A stretch of DNA of 64,000 nucleotides from Bdellovibrionales bacterium GWA2_49_15. Lineage in GTDB: Bacteria > Bdellovibrionota > Bacteriovoracia > Bacteriovoracales > Bacteriovoracaceae. Positions within the stretch are counted from its first letter, which is position 1; every line of letters starts with the position of its first letter. Where the stretch lies: positions 108,530-172,529 of the forward strand of contig MEPP01000030.1 of NCBI GenBank assembly GCA_001769855.1, in the 5' to 3' direction. A program made the translations under genes and the position numbers. The notes beneath the pieces were generated by a model that saw only the letters and a program-made list of their open reading frames with translations, was not told the DNA's origin and searched no databases. This document shows, in pieces, positions 1-8,714 of this stretch.

Positions 1-641
1 TGCTCGTCGTTGCCTGAGGCCGCCACCACCAAAATGCCTTTCTTCTCCGCCTCTTTTAAAACCGCCAACTCCTCGTTAGACGGCTCCGGCCCGCCACCTG
101 AGTAGTTGATGATGTCGACGCCTGATTTGACGGCGAAACGAAGGGCGTCGATGGTGGAATTCAAGTTATCTTGTCCCGAGGCTTCAGGATTGTAATATTT
201 AAGGACCAGGATTTTGACGTCGGGAAAAATAGACTTCACGATGCCTGCCACGTGAGTTCCGTGCCCGTGAGAATCATAGGGTCGATTAGCGTTAGCACGG
301 CCCTTGGCGAAATCCATTCCGAAACTATCAGTCGAACCTTGGGCATTCTTAACAACACCCGGAACCCAGAGGTTGTCTTTGATGAAAGGATGAAGCGGGT
401 CTATGCCGGTATCAACGACCGCCACGACGATTTCTTTGTTCTTTTTAAAAATTTTCCAGGCATTGGCCAGATTAATCGAGTTGGTTTGGTCTTTTGAAAC
501 ACCCCATCCCACGTAGGGAGAATTTAAATATTCGACCGGGTAACTCTGCCCGTGTCCGTAAATGGGCAAAAGTAAAAGCACGACCGCCAAGGCCCATTCT
601 GTAACAGCTGACTGACGGGGAAATGTCTTAGGCATGGCCAT
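1..641 (-). CDS. Subtilisin-like serine protease (S8), C-terminus cut by window edge
   Basis: Only the first 213 codons are inside the window. The protein starts with an export signal (hydrophobic stretch around residues 14-28) and then a peptidase S8 domain. The catalytic Asp lies in VVDTGID (D77), the catalytic His in HGHGTHVAG (H127), and the oxyanion-hole Asn in AASGND (N211). The catalytic Ser would lie outside the window. Start choice: ATG at 641 has an AAGGA ribosome site six bases upstream; the next in-frame ATG (635) fits less well. On this strand an untranslated GAGGC-TTCG-GCCTC hairpin (670-683) precedes the gene. A secreted or periplasmic protease is the natural reading; the substrate cannot be inferred. 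Confidence 0.88.
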   Translation of the reverse strand, partial: MAMPKTFPRQSAVTEWALAVVLLLLPIYGHGQSYPVEYLNSPYVGWGVSKDQTNSINLANAWKIFKKNKEIVVAVVDTGIDPLHPFIKDNLWVPGVVKNAQGSTDSFGMDFAKGRANANRPYDSHGHGTHVAGIVKSIFPDVKILVLKYYNPEASGQDNLNSTIDALRFAVKSGVDIINYSGGGPEPSNEELAVLKEAEKKGILVVAASGNDE

Positions 642-838
642 GGAAAATCCTTCCAAATATGGGCATCACGAGGCCGAAGCCTCAATCTGTGGCTTATAAA
701 GCAAAAATGCTGCCATCGTGGATGCTCTCGGAACGGTGCAATTCCATGGAGTTGTGATGAGGTTTGTAGAATAAAAAGTCAGTTTTCCGGCGGGCCGACT
801 AAATTATGGACAGTCTTTTTAAAGTTGAATTAGGTGAG

Positions 839-865
839 AAAAAAAGGCCCTCTGGGAGGAGGGCC
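839..865 (-). terminator. Rho-independent terminator of the 888-1166 gene
   Basis: A 7-bp perfect stem (859-865 with 846-852, six-base loop) is followed on the minus strand by seven T residues (845-839). It lies just after the stop of the small lipoprotein gene, so it should end that transcript before the protease upstream region. Confidence 0.8.
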
Positions 866-887
866 TGATAGCTCGAGGTTGCGAAAA

Positions 888-1166
888 TTACTTACTGTCT
901 TTGGGGCTGTTCATGATGGCTTGTCCTCTTGTTGGATCATAAAGATATGTGGCCCTTTTCCCGCATCCTGTTACCCCAAAAGTGTCGCTGGCTTCCTGTG
1001 CTCTGCTGGCGATAGGAGTAACTTCGATTTTTTCCTTGGCACAGTCCAGATCAAAGGTGGCGCGGCTGAGAACTATTTCCTTTCGTCTTGCATTGATCTG
1101 CTCGATATTGGCGCAAGAACTCAGCAATATCGGCAACACTACGGATAATAAAAGGAATGATTTCAT
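888..1166 (-). CDS. Small lipoprotein with a GV.GCGKRA motif
   Basis: A 92-residue protein with a lipoprotein signal peptide: basic start, hydrophobic core and a lipobox ending LLSSC (Cys18). The mature part has the pattern FDLDC...GVTGCGKRATY. I remember this pattern from short lipoproteins of deltaproteobacteria and myxobacteria, where its function is unknown; the two conserved Cys may form a disulfide. A GGGAG ribosome site stands before the ATG. The gene stands alone with its own terminator. No function is assigned. Confidence 0.75.
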   Translation of the reverse strand: MKSFLLLSVVLPILLSSCANIEQINARRKEIVLSRATFDLDCAKEKIEVTPIASRAQEASDTFGVTGCGKRATYLYDPTRGQAIMNSPKDSK

Positions 1167-1273
1167 ATTTGCTCCCTTGTGAAAAAAATGGTTATTTAGA
1201 TAACCAGTATATGCAAAAATTAAAAAAGGTCCAAATTTTTTGAAAAATAAGGTCCCGTAACACAGGAGCTATT

Positions 1274-1603
1274 ATGCGTCTTATTTTATGTGTTGTTTTT
1301 TTGATGATCCCACAGCTGCTCAAAGCGGATTCCCGTGAGCCTGCTTTTAACCTGGCCCTTGAGCAGCATCTTAATAAATCACTCGATCAGCAAATCCAAA
1401 AAATGGCAAGCAAGTTAAGTGTGACACCGAAGGAGATTCTCTCGTCCGCGGCGGTAACGAGGGAGACTGAATCGCTGAGATTCAAGGCCTATGTTCGCGT
1501 GGGCACCTCTGAGTGTCGAATTGAGGGTCTGATCGCGTTAATGGAAAAATCGCTGCGGGCCGTTTGTATTGATGAAAATTCCAATGCCAGAATTATTTTC
1601 TAG
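1274..1603 (+). CDS. Small exported protein of unknown function
   Basis: A 109-residue product with a clear signal peptide (MRLILCVVFLMIPQLLKA) and a mature region of about 90 residues that is helical and polar at first and strand-like at the end. The ATG is preceded by AGGAG with normal spacing. It converges with the minus-strand gene ending at 1614, ten bases away. No family recognised. Confidence 0.6.
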   Translation: MRLILCVVFLMIPQLLKADSREPAFNLALEQHLNKSLDQQIQKMASKLSVTPKEILSSAAVTRETESLRFKAYVRVGTSECRIEGLIALMEKSLRAVCIDENSNARIIF

Positions 1604-1613
1604 AGAGGCCTAA

Positions 1614-2462
1614 TTAATACGCCAGTTTTTGTCCCGGTATCAAAACCACCTTGGGAGTCGCGCTTGTCCCTCTGGCGGTGACGCTACTTTGGCATTGACC
1701 AGAATCATAAGTTGCCGGGGCCAAAAAATTCGAGTCCTTGATCGTCCCGGTATTATCCACGGCAATGAAAGCGCCATTCGGCCAGGTAAGTTGAATCTTC
1801 TCCGCGCTGACAAAGCTTAAAATGGGTCTGCCGCCGCCTTTGATATTCACCCGCTTGGTGCCGGCGCGTGATTGGAGAGTCGGATCGACTTCAGGAGCGT
1901 CTGAGATGTAGACGCCTTTATAAGAGATGATAAGACTGCGCTGAGCGGCCGGGCGTCCTTCGCCACCGGCACATTGAATGTTTGAACTCGGGAAGGAGTA
2001 AAAGGGCTCGTCCGCATGCTTCTTCTTTGGCATTTTTTTAATCATCAGCACCGCCTGGTGGGTGGAGGAATCAAGGGTGCTATGGCTGTCCGCCATGAGG
2101 TAAACTTTGTTATAAGCGCATATGCCGTCCGTGGTTGTAATGAGTGCCCCCTTGGCCAGCTTCCAGCCGAGGTCGCGCGGCTTCTCCATGTTGAAATCAT
2201 AATGGCGACATCCCTGATGCTCACAAGGTGCCAGGTAGTTCAAGATAGAAATGATCTCATCCATCGATTGTGCATCAATGGTTTCTGATTGGGTAAATTG
2301 ACTTTGCACCTTGGTCCGCAAAAGTTCATAGCGCAAGCGCGCCTGGCCTTGAAAACCGCAATTCGACAGATCACTCGGCAAGACAAAGGGGCAGTCCTTT
2401 GATTCTTGGGCCATGGACCGGGAAACGAGCAGACTTAGCAAAATCGAAATAATAATTGGCAT
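1614..2462 (-). CDS. Exported protein of unknown function, downstream of mltG
   Basis: A 282-residue protein with a signal peptide (MPIIISILLSLLVSRSMA, cleavage near residue 18) and seven or so Cys in the mature part (for example KDCPF, LAPCEHQGCRHYD, GICAY), which suggests a disulfide-containing periplasmic or secreted protein. It starts 19 bases after the mltG stop, so it is probably the last gene of the ruvX-mltG transcript. I recognise no domain. A role in envelope or wall processing would be inference from position only. Confidence 0.65.
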   Translation of the reverse strand: MPIIISILLSLLVSRSMAQESKDCPFVLPSDLSNCGFQGQARLRYELLRTKVQSQFTQSETIDAQSMDEIISILNYLAPCEHQGCRHYDFNMEKPRDLGWKLAKGALITTTDGICAYNKVYLMADSHSTLDSSTHQAVLMIKKMPKKKHADEPFYSFPSSNIQCAGGEGRPAAQRSLIISYKGVYISDAPEVDPTLQSRAGTKRVNIKGGGRPILSFVSAEKIQLTWPNGAFIAVDNTGTIKDSNFLAPATYDSGQCQSSVTARGTSATPKVVLIPGQKLAY

Positions 2463-2481
2463 GGGATCTCTTGGTTAAGGT

Positions 2482-3516
2482 TTAGTTTGCTTTCAATTGC
2501 CGCCAGCTTTTTCCCGCACGATTTTTAGCATTAATCTGCCAGTGCTCAACCGCCTGCAGATGCTCGCTGTAGGTTTTGGAAAAGGTATGGGTGCCGTCAT
2601 TTTGGCTGACAAAATAGAGGTAGTCGTGCTTCTCGGGGGCCAGCACCGCCCGCATGGCCTCCAATCCCGGATTACAAATCGGCCCTTTGGGAAGGCCGTT
2701 AATCTTGTAAGTGTTATAGGGAGTGGTTTCCTGCAGATCTTCCTTTCTTAAATTGCCCTTGTAGCGCTCCCAGATGCCATAGATGGTGGTTGGATCGGAC
2801 TGTAAACGCATCTTCTTCTTCAGGCGATTAAAGAAAACTCCGGCAATGCGCGCGCGCTCGGCGCGAGCGCCGGTTTCTTTTTCCACCACGCTGGCCATGG
2901 TCAGGACTTCCAACGGAGTGAGTGAACTCGCTTGATAATTGAGAGCTTTTGTTTTCTGCCGGAAAACCTCCACCATGACGCGCATAATTTGGGCGGGGGA
3001 TTGGTGGGGATCAAATTTATAAGTTTCGGGATAGAGGTATCCCTCGACTGTTTCCTGCTGAATATTGAGTTGGCGTAACATGTCTGGATCGCGGGCCAGC
3101 TTGATGAAGTCCTGGGCCTTGGAAATAAATCCGTTCGTTTCCAAAATCGCAGCTATCTCGTAGAAATTTTTTCCCTCGGGAATGGTGAGTTCTATGGTTA
3201 TGGGGCGACCATAAATTAAGAGATTAATAATGTCATGCATGGTCGAGCCCGTAGGGATTTGATAACGGCCGGACTTGAATTTGGTCATCAGTTTTTTCAT
3301 CTGGCAGTAACGGTAAAAAACTTTCGTCGACCCGATCAACCCGGCGCGCTCCAGACGGTGATTAATTGAGGGAAAGCCTTCTCCCGGCTGAACCTGGAAG
3401 ACCACGTCCTCGCCCTCATATTGCCGTACATCGTAGTAATAGTAGGCCTTCGCGAGGCTGAGAATAATCGCCACCAAAGGTGCGATAATCACAAAAATAA
3501 TAACGCCTTTCTTCAT
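2482..3516 (-). CDS. mltG: Endolytic murein transglycosylase MltG
   Basis: MltG cleaves nascent peptidoglycan strands at the inner membrane and sets glycan length. The 344-residue sequence has an N-terminal membrane anchor (residues about 5-24), a LysM-like segment (VQPGEGFPSINHRLERAG) and the YceG domain. The catalytic Glu lies in ASVVEKETG (E212), followed by RLQSDPT and the conserved TPYNTYKINGLPKGPICNPG block. Length is normal for the family. It follows ruvX by 13 bases, a pairing common in bacteria, and is followed by an exported protein gene. The ribosome site before the ATG is weak, so translational coupling to ruvX is possible. Confidence 0.95.
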   Translation of the reverse strand: MKKGVIIFVIIAPLVAIILSLAKAYYYYDVRQYEGEDVVFQVQPGEGFPSINHRLERAGLIGSTKVFYRYCQMKKLMTKFKSGRYQIPTGSTMHDIINLLIYGRPITIELTIPEGKNFYEIAAILETNGFISKAQDFIKLARDPDMLRQLNIQQETVEGYLYPETYKFDPHQSPAQIMRVMVEVFRQKTKALNYQASSLTPLEVLTMASVVEKETGARAERARIAGVFFNRLKKKMRLQSDPTTIYGIWERYKGNLRKEDLQETTPYNTYKINGLPKGPICNPGLEAMRAVLAPEKHDYLYFVSQNDGTHTFSKTYSEHLQAVEHWQINAKNRAGKSWRQLKAN

Positions 3517-3529
3517 AATGCATTCTATT

Positions 3530-4012
3530 TTAACGTGAGTTGGGAAATCTTTTTAAAAAATCTTCTAAAATAATACTTGCCGCCAGGGCATCTAACTCAT
3601 CGCGATTGACCTTGAAATTATAGCGGGCCGACTTTTTCATTCGGTCTTCCGCCTCAAAGCTGGACAAGGTTTCATCTTGCTCAAAAAAGAGCAAGCCAGG
3701 AAAGGTTTTAACCAATTGCCGACCAAATTGACCGATTCTGGTGGTCATAGGGGTGGCCTTGCCATCGGTTAAGTGAGGTAGGCCTAAGACCAGCGCCCGG
3801 ATATTTTCTGCCGTGATAATCTTCCTAAGTTCCTCAATGAGCGACTTATTGTCTTTCACCACGATTCGACCGTAGGGTAGTGGATAGGGGTCACTCATCA
3901 GAGCATAGGTTGCAAGGCCCACCCTCTTTTGCCCGTAGTCTATGGCCAGGAGTGTGTCACCGCTTTGGAGCCCAAGCGACTCAGGAGCTGGAAGATCATT
4001 TTTTGAGGACAT
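3530..4012 (-). CDS. ruvX: Holliday-junction resolvase-like RuvX/YqgF
   Basis: A RuvX/YqgF-family RNase-H-fold nuclease; family members are linked to 16S rRNA 5'-end processing and Holliday-junction cleavage. In the 160 residues the first active-site strand is LLAIDYGQKRVGLA. The middle strand is ALVLGLPHLTDGK, then FFEQDETLSSFEAE and the terminal DELDALAASIIL with the last acidic residues. It is the first gene of the leftward ruvX-mltG cluster and is divergent from rho, from which a 305-base intergenic region separates it. Confidence 0.92.
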   Translation of the reverse strand: MSSKNDLPAPESLGLQSGDTLLAIDYGQKRVGLATYALMSDPYPLPYGRIVVKDNKSLIEELRKIITAENIRALVLGLPHLTDGKATPMTTRIGQFGRQLVKTFPGLLFFEQDETLSSFEAEDRMKKSARYNFKVNRDELDALAASIILEDFLKRFPNSR

Positions 4013-4317
4013 GATTTTTATTATATACTGGCCGGAAAGGTCTATGTCCGCCTTAAAATGCTGTCTTCCCGCTTGACAGATAAGAAAGATATATTAAAAT
4101 CGTCATTAATTTCAAATTTATTTAATCGCTTATAATTCTGAAAAATATCCCACTCTTAATATTACTAAATTACTAAGAGAATTACGAAGAGCGGTTAATG
4201 TGGTTATCAAAATCTCATCGCGTTTACCTGCGAAGAGAATTCAAATGGCTCCAGTTAATGATTGATGTACTTAATAACTTTTTTTAATCCCCAACTAATC
4301 TTCAGGAGATTGCACAC
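4013..4317. other. Divergent ruvX/rho intergenic region with a long rho leader
   Basis: This 305-base AT-rich gap holds the promoter called at 4073-4100 and then about 210 bases of leader before the rho ATG. I see no open frame and no convincing terminator. Long rho leaders are known in enteric bacteria, where Rho limits its own transcription there. Whether this leader works that way cannot be seen from the sequence. Confidence 0.5.
4073..4100 (+). promoter_or_regulatory. Probable sigma-70 promoter of rho
   Basis: A perfect -35 hexamer TTGACA (4073-4078) is followed after 16 bases by TAAAAT (4095-4100), which matches the -10 consensus at five of six bases. It points towards rho. Transcription would start near 4107. 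Confidence 0.6.
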
Positions 4318-5565
4318 ATGCACTTAAATGACCTTCGCGAAAAAAGCATGGAAGAACTTATCAACCTGGCCAACGCACAGGAAGTGGAAAATCCGGGTGC
4401 CTTAAAACGCCATGAATTGATTTTCTCTTTGCTCAAGGCCCATGCCAAAAATGACCAGGAAATCAATGGTAATGGAGTTCTGGAAATTTTACCTGATGGT
4501 TTTGGTTTTTTGCGATCTCCAGAATATAACTACCTTCCCGGTGCCGATGATATCTATGTAAGTCCAAGTCAGATTCGACGTTTTGGTCTTCGCAAGGGCG
4601 ATTCGGTCGATGGCCAGATTAGGCCCCCCAAAGATGGCGAGCGTTACTTCGCTCTTTTGAAAGTTAACCATATCAACTTCCAGTCACCTGAAAGCCATAA
4701 AAATACAGTTCTTTTTGACAACTTGACGCCGCTCTACCCCCAGAAAAAGATCGACCTGGAATACAATCCGACGAACTACTCCACTCGGATCATTGATCTT
4801 TTTGTTCCTCAAGGTTTTGGCCAGCGCTGCTTGATCGTCGCTCCTCCCAAGGCCGGTAAAACCATGTTGCTCATGGATATGGCCAATGCCGTCGCTCATA
4901 ATCACCCCGAAGTGGTGCTGATTGTTCTTTTGATCGATGAGCGTCCGGAAGAAGTTACAGATATGAAACGAGGGGTAAAAGCCGAAGTCGTCTCTTCAAC
5001 CTTTGACGAACCTGCCACCCGTCACGTTCAGGTTGCCGAAATGGTGCTTGAGAAGGCCAAGCGTCTTACCGAAGCCGGTAAGGATGTGGTGATTCTGCTC
5101 GATTCAATTACCCGCTTGGCGCGGGCCTACAATACAGTTGTCCCACCGTCAGGAAAAATTCTTTCCGGTGGTGTGGATTCCAATGCGCTCCATCGCCCAA
5201 AACGCTTCTTTGGCGCCGCTCGAAATATTGAGCACGGCGGATCTCTAACCATCATTGCCACCAGCTTGATTGACACTGGCTCAAGAATGGATGAGGTCAT
5301 CTTCGAGGAATTCAAGGGCACTGGTAACTCTGAAATTCAGCTCGATCGCAAGCTGCTTGAGAAACGTATTTTCCCATGTCTCGATATCAATAAATCATCC
5401 ACTCGTAAGGAAGAATTCCTGATGGACGAGAAGGAGCTACAGCGAATTGTCGTTCTTCGCCGAGTGCTTCACCCCATGAGTACCATCGATGCCATGGAGT
5501 TTATGCTCAGCCGGATTACCAAGAGCAAAACCAACGATGAATTTCTCAACTCCATGAACGGATAA
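4318..5565 (+). CDS. rho: Transcription termination factor Rho
   Basis: Rho is a hexameric RNA helicase that ends transcription. The 415-residue sequence has the N-terminal helical domain, the cold-shock-like RNA-binding domain ([16 protein letters not shown], then [16 protein letters not shown]) and the RecA-type motor. The Walker A region is APPKAGKT (about 175-183) and Walker B is [10 protein letters not shown] (about 258-267), followed by a conserved [19 protein letters not shown] block. Length is typical and there is no inserted domain. The ATG has an AGGAG site. The DUF1385 gene starts two bases after its stop, so rho heads the operon continuing through prfA, prmC and murA. Confidence 0.97.
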   Translation: MHLNDLREKSMEELINLANAQEVENPGALKRHELIFSLLKAHAKNDQEINGNGVLEILPDGFGFLRSPEYNYLPGADDIYVSPSQIRRFGLRKGDSVDGQIRPPKDGERYFALLKVNHINFQSPESHKNTVLFDNLTPLYPQKKIDLEYNPTNYSTRIIDLFVPQGFGQRCLIVAPPKAGKTMLLMDMANAVAHNHPEVVLIVLLIDERPEEVTDMKRGVKAEVVSSTFDEPATRHVQVAEMVLEKAKRLTEAGKDVVILLDSITRLARAYNTVVPPSGKILSGGVDSNALHRPKRFFGAARNIEHGGSLTIIATSLIDTGSRMDEVIFEEFKGTGNSEIQLDRKLLEKRIFPCLDINKSSTRKEEFLMDEKELQRIVVLRRVLHPMSTIDAMEFMLSRITKSKTNDEFLNSMNG

Positions 5566-5567
5566 TT

Positions 5568-6680
5568 ATGCAAAATGCGCCCGAGGTGAAGAAGGAATAC
5601 GCCGCAATTGGCGGGCAGGCCGTGATTGAGGGCGTGATGATGCGTTCTCCCCACGCCTTTGTCGTTGCCGTACGGACTCCGGAAGGAAAAATTCGACTGC
5701 GACGTGATCAATGGTATGGTCTGGCCAATAGAGTTCCCTTCTTCAAAAAACCTTTTATTCGTGGAGTGCTGGTTTTGGTGGAAACCATGGCCAATGGCAT
5801 CGTGTCTCTTAACTATTCAGCCAATATTGCCTTGGCCGAAGAGGAAAAAAAAGATGCCATAAAAAAAGGCCTGGATATGGCGGACTACGAGAAAAAAAGA
5901 AAGGCCAAAGAGAAAGTTTCCTGGAGCACCTATATCTCGATTGGTTTGTCCTTTATCTTCGGGATTGGATTATTTGTTTTTCTGCCCCATGCAATTACGG
6001 CGGTGATTGAAAAATTTTTCGGTCAGGTGTGGGGACTGCAAAGCTTCGAGTTCCACGCGGTTGATGGCGTGATCAAGGCCTGTATTTTTCTCCTCTATGT
6101 CATGCTGATCGGCCTTTTCCCTGATGTTCGACGTGTTTTTCAATATCATGGGGCCGAGCATAAATCGATCTCAACCTTTGAGGCCGGTGAAGGGATGTTA
6201 GTGGAAAACGCTAAAAAATATCCCACCTTTCATCCCCGCTGCGGTACCACCTTTGTCTTTTTTCTGCTTTTTATTTCGATCATTTTATTCAGTATTGTTT
6301 TCGCCATTTTTCCCATCGGCAAAGGTCTGCCCTTGATTGCCGGTCACGGCGTGGCAATTGTGTGCAAAATTTTGCTCACCTTTCCCATCGCCGGAATTGC
6401 CTATGAGTTTATTAAGTTAATGGGAAAATATGGTAAAACTCGTTGGGGCCAGACCATTTCTTACCCCGGCCGACTTTTACAGAAACTAACTACCCGCGAG
6501 CCGGATGAGCAGCAACTCGAGGTGGCCTTGGCTTCCATTCGAGCCGTGCTGCTGCTGGAAGAAAAATATAATTTAAAAGATGCAAACCAGCGGGTTGTTG
6601 CTCTTGATGAAATCGAAATTGATCATCTGACCGATCTTTCCGATTCAAACCTGAAGTTAAAAGATTTTCTCGAACTCTAA
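5568..6680 (+). CDS. DUF1385 (YqhQ-type) membrane protein
   Basis: A 370-residue DUF1385 protein. The signature GGQAVIEGVMMRSP is at residues 15-28 and HGAEHKSISTFEAGE and HPRCGTTFVFFL follow. Four or so membrane segments are visible (about 125-145, 165-185, 225-250 and 262-280). Function is unknown, but the family often sits next to prfA and rpmE, as it does here. It begins two bases after rho and ends 17 bases before prfA, so it belongs to the same transcript. The conserved His, Glu and Cys pattern could bind a metal; that is inference. Confidence 0.88.
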   Translation: MQNAPEVKKEYAAIGGQAVIEGVMMRSPHAFVVAVRTPEGKIRLRRDQWYGLANRVPFFKKPFIRGVLVLVETMANGIVSLNYSANIALAEEEKKDAIKKGLDMADYEKKRKAKEKVSWSTYISIGLSFIFGIGLFVFLPHAITAVIEKFFGQVWGLQSFEFHAVDGVIKACIFLLYVMLIGLFPDVRRVFQYHGAEHKSISTFEAGEGMLVENAKKYPTFHPRCGTTFVFFLLFISIILFSIVFAIFPIGKGLPLIAGHGVAIVCKILLTFPIAGIAYEFIKLMGKYGKTRWGQTISYPGRLLQKLTTREPDEQQLEVALASIRAVLLLEEKYNLKDANQRVVALDEIEIDHLTDLSDSNLKLKDFLEL

Positions 6681-6697
6681 AACTCTAAAGTAAGATT

Positions 6698-7771
6698 ATG
6701 AGCATTTACGACAAACTTGAGAAAGTGGCCAGGCGGTTCGAAGAACTGACGGAAAAGATGGCTGATCCCACACTGTATGAGCGGCAAACGGAATATCGCG
6801 CCATCACCAGCGAACGGGCGCAGATTGAAGAGCTGGTGCAAACCTATCGTGAGTACAAGGCAAGCAAGCAGCAGCTGAGCGAAGCGCAGGAAATTTTAAA
6901 AAAAGAAAGTGACGAGGAATTGCGTTCCATGGCCAAGGAAGAGCTTTCGCTTTTGGAGAAAACAATTCCCGAGATAGAGCAACGCCTCAAGATTTTACTG
7001 CTCCCAAAAGATCCGCTGGATGAGAAAAACGTCATTGTGGAAATTCGCGCCGGAACGGGCGGGGATGAGGCCTCGATCTTTGTGGCGGATGTGTACCGCA
7101 TGTACCAGAACTATTTTAGAACCTTGGGGTTTCGTTCTGAGGCGATCTCGGTTTCCGAGGGCGATCAGGGTTACAAAGAAATTATTTTTTCAGTCACCGG
7201 CGATAAAGTTTACTCCAAACTTAAATTTGAATCGGGCGTGCACCGAGTGCAGCGTGTGCCGAAAACTGAGGCCCAGGGAAGGATTCACACTTCAACTATT
7301 ACGGTGGCGGTGATGCCTGAACCGGAAGAAGTCGAATTTGTTCTCAACATGAACGAGGTCAAGATTGAGGTCTTTCGCGCATCCGGTGCCGGTGGACAAA
7401 GTGTAAACACCACTGATTCGGCGGTTCGGGTTACTCACCTTCCCACCGGGACGGTGGTCGTTAACATGGACCAGAAATCACAGTTAAAAAATAAGGCCAA
7501 GGCCTTACAAATTTTACGCACCAGAATTTATGATTCCATGGTGCAGGAAAAAAATGCAACCGAGGCCGCCGCCCGGCGCAGTCTAATCGGTACGGGAGAT
7601 CGTTCCGAGCGAATTCGAACTTACAATTATCCCCAGGGCCGCCTGACAGATCATCGTATCGGCTTCACGCTGTATACCTTGGACCGGGTCATGGAGGGAG
7701 AGATGGGGGCCATCACCGATGCGCTCATGACCCATTATCAAGCTGAAATTTTGCAAGGGCAGGAAGAGTAG
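6698..7771 (+). CDS. prfA: Peptide chain release factor 1
   Basis: RF1 releases the finished peptide at UAA and UAG codons. The 357-residue protein has the GGQ motif in ASGAGGQSVNTTDSAV (about residues 229-235). Its codon-recognition tripeptide fits the PxT form of RF1 (PKT at 187-189) rather than the SPF of RF2. The N-terminal coiled-coil and C-terminal parts have normal length. prmC, whose product methylates the GGQ glutamine, starts five bases after the stop, the classical pairing. Confidence 0.96.
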   Translation: MSIYDKLEKVARRFEELTEKMADPTLYERQTEYRAITSERAQIEELVQTYREYKASKQQLSEAQEILKKESDEELRSMAKEELSLLEKTIPEIEQRLKILLLPKDPLDEKNVIVEIRAGTGGDEASIFVADVYRMYQNYFRTLGFRSEAISVSEGDQGYKEIIFSVTGDKVYSKLKFESGVHRVQRVPKTEAQGRIHTSTITVAVMPEPEEVEFVLNMNEVKIEVFRASGAGGQSVNTTDSAVRVTHLPTGTVVVNMDQKSQLKNKAKALQILRTRIYDSMVQEKNATEAAARRSLIGTGDRSERIRTYNYPQGRLTDHRIGFTLYTLDRVMEGEMGAITDALMTHYQAEILQGQEE

Positions 7772-7776
7772 GCCCT

Positions 7777-8670
7777 TTGGAAACCCTGAAGCAGTACCTC
7801 AATCATTTTTATGAAAGAAATCAGGACCACTTACAAAGATGGTATCCCGGAATTTCCCTTCATCGACTCCAATCAGAGTTGGCCCAGTACTTTATCTTCG
7901 ATCTTCAGCAGGCCTTTATCCCGGGCGCCGATCCACGTCTGGCGCATTTTTTTGCCGGTTTGGAGAAGGGGATTCCCTTGGAATACATGGCCGAAGAGGC
8001 CTTCTTTTATAATTTTTCTTTGCGCGTGGATCGACGCGTTCTCATTCCCAGAAAAGAAACGGAACTTTTAGTCGAGGGCGCTCTTGCCAGCTTGCACCAG
8101 CTGGCCCGCCAGGGGGAAACTTCGCTTCAGGTGGTCGATCTGGGAACAGGTTCCGGTGCCATCGCGCTGGCCCTGGCCATTAATTATCAGGAGACGGTCC
8201 CGCTTACCATTACCGCGGTGGATCTCTCGGCCCAGGCCCTAACCTTGGCGCGACAAAATGCCAGTCGGCTGCGCTACGCTCTTTCCCCTCACTGCACTCT
8301 CAGGTGGCACTGCGGGGATTGTTTAGAGTGGGATTTTTCGCAGGCACAGAAATTTAATCTCATCGTTTCGAACCCCCCCTACATTAGGGAGAGTGAGAAG
8401 GAAACGATTCATCCCCAGGTTCTCCGATACGAACCTCCTTTGGCGCTTTTTTTAAAAGACGAAGAATATGAGGAATGGTACCGCCGATTTTTTACTCAAA
8501 TCCAAACACATCTCACCGACTGCGGTGAGGCCTGGATCGAGGGAAGTGAAAATCATTTGGCCGGCCTGGCCGTTCTTGCGGGAAAATTAGGACTGCAGAC
8601 GAAGCTAAAAAGAGATTATACTGACAGAGAACGTTTTCTTATTATGAAGGTGCCAGGTCCTTTTCGTTAA
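7777..8670 (+). CDS. prmC: Release-factor glutamine methyltransferase PrmC
   Basis: PrmC methylates the glutamine of the GGQ motif of release factors using S-adenosylmethionine. The 297-residue protein has LIPRKETE (family RPETE), the SAM-binding VVDLGTGSGAIALALA and the catalytic SNPPYI (about 198-203). The start is TTG at 7777: no early in-frame ATG exists and an AGGAAG site is upstream inside the end of prfA. The last residues (VPGPFR) and the stop codon come from the left arm of a palindromic element (8648-8702), so the natural C-terminus has probably been replaced by repeat-encoded residues. Confidence 0.94.
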   Translation: METLKQYLNHFYERNQDHLQRWYPGISLHRLQSELAQYFIFDLQQAFIPGADPRLAHFFAGLEKGIPLEYMAEEAFFYNFSLRVDRRVLIPRKETELLVEGALASLHQLARQGETSLQVVDLGTGSGAIALALAINYQETVPLTITAVDLSAQALTLARQNASRLRYALSPHCTLRWHCGDCLEWDFSQAQKFNLIVSNPPYIRESEKETIHPQVLRYEPPLALFLKDEEYEEWYRRFFTQIQTHLTDCGEAWIEGSENHLAGLAVLAGKLGLQTKLKRDYTDRERFLIMKVPGPFR

Positions 8671-8702
8671 CCCTATGGGTTAACGAAAAGGACCTGGCAC
8701 CT
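8648..8702. repeat. 26-bp perfect inverted repeat at the prmC stop codon
   Basis: Arms 8648-8673 and 8677-8702 are exact reverse complements of 26 bases with a three-base loop (TAT). The left arm encodes the last residues of PrmC and its TAA stop; the right arm ends twelve bases before the murA GTG. It resembles REP-type palindromes carrying a GGTGCCAGG core. As RNA it would be an extremely stable hairpin in the middle of the operon. I saw no second copy in this window. Confidence 0.9.
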
Positions 8703-8714
8703 AGCGGGGGAACT

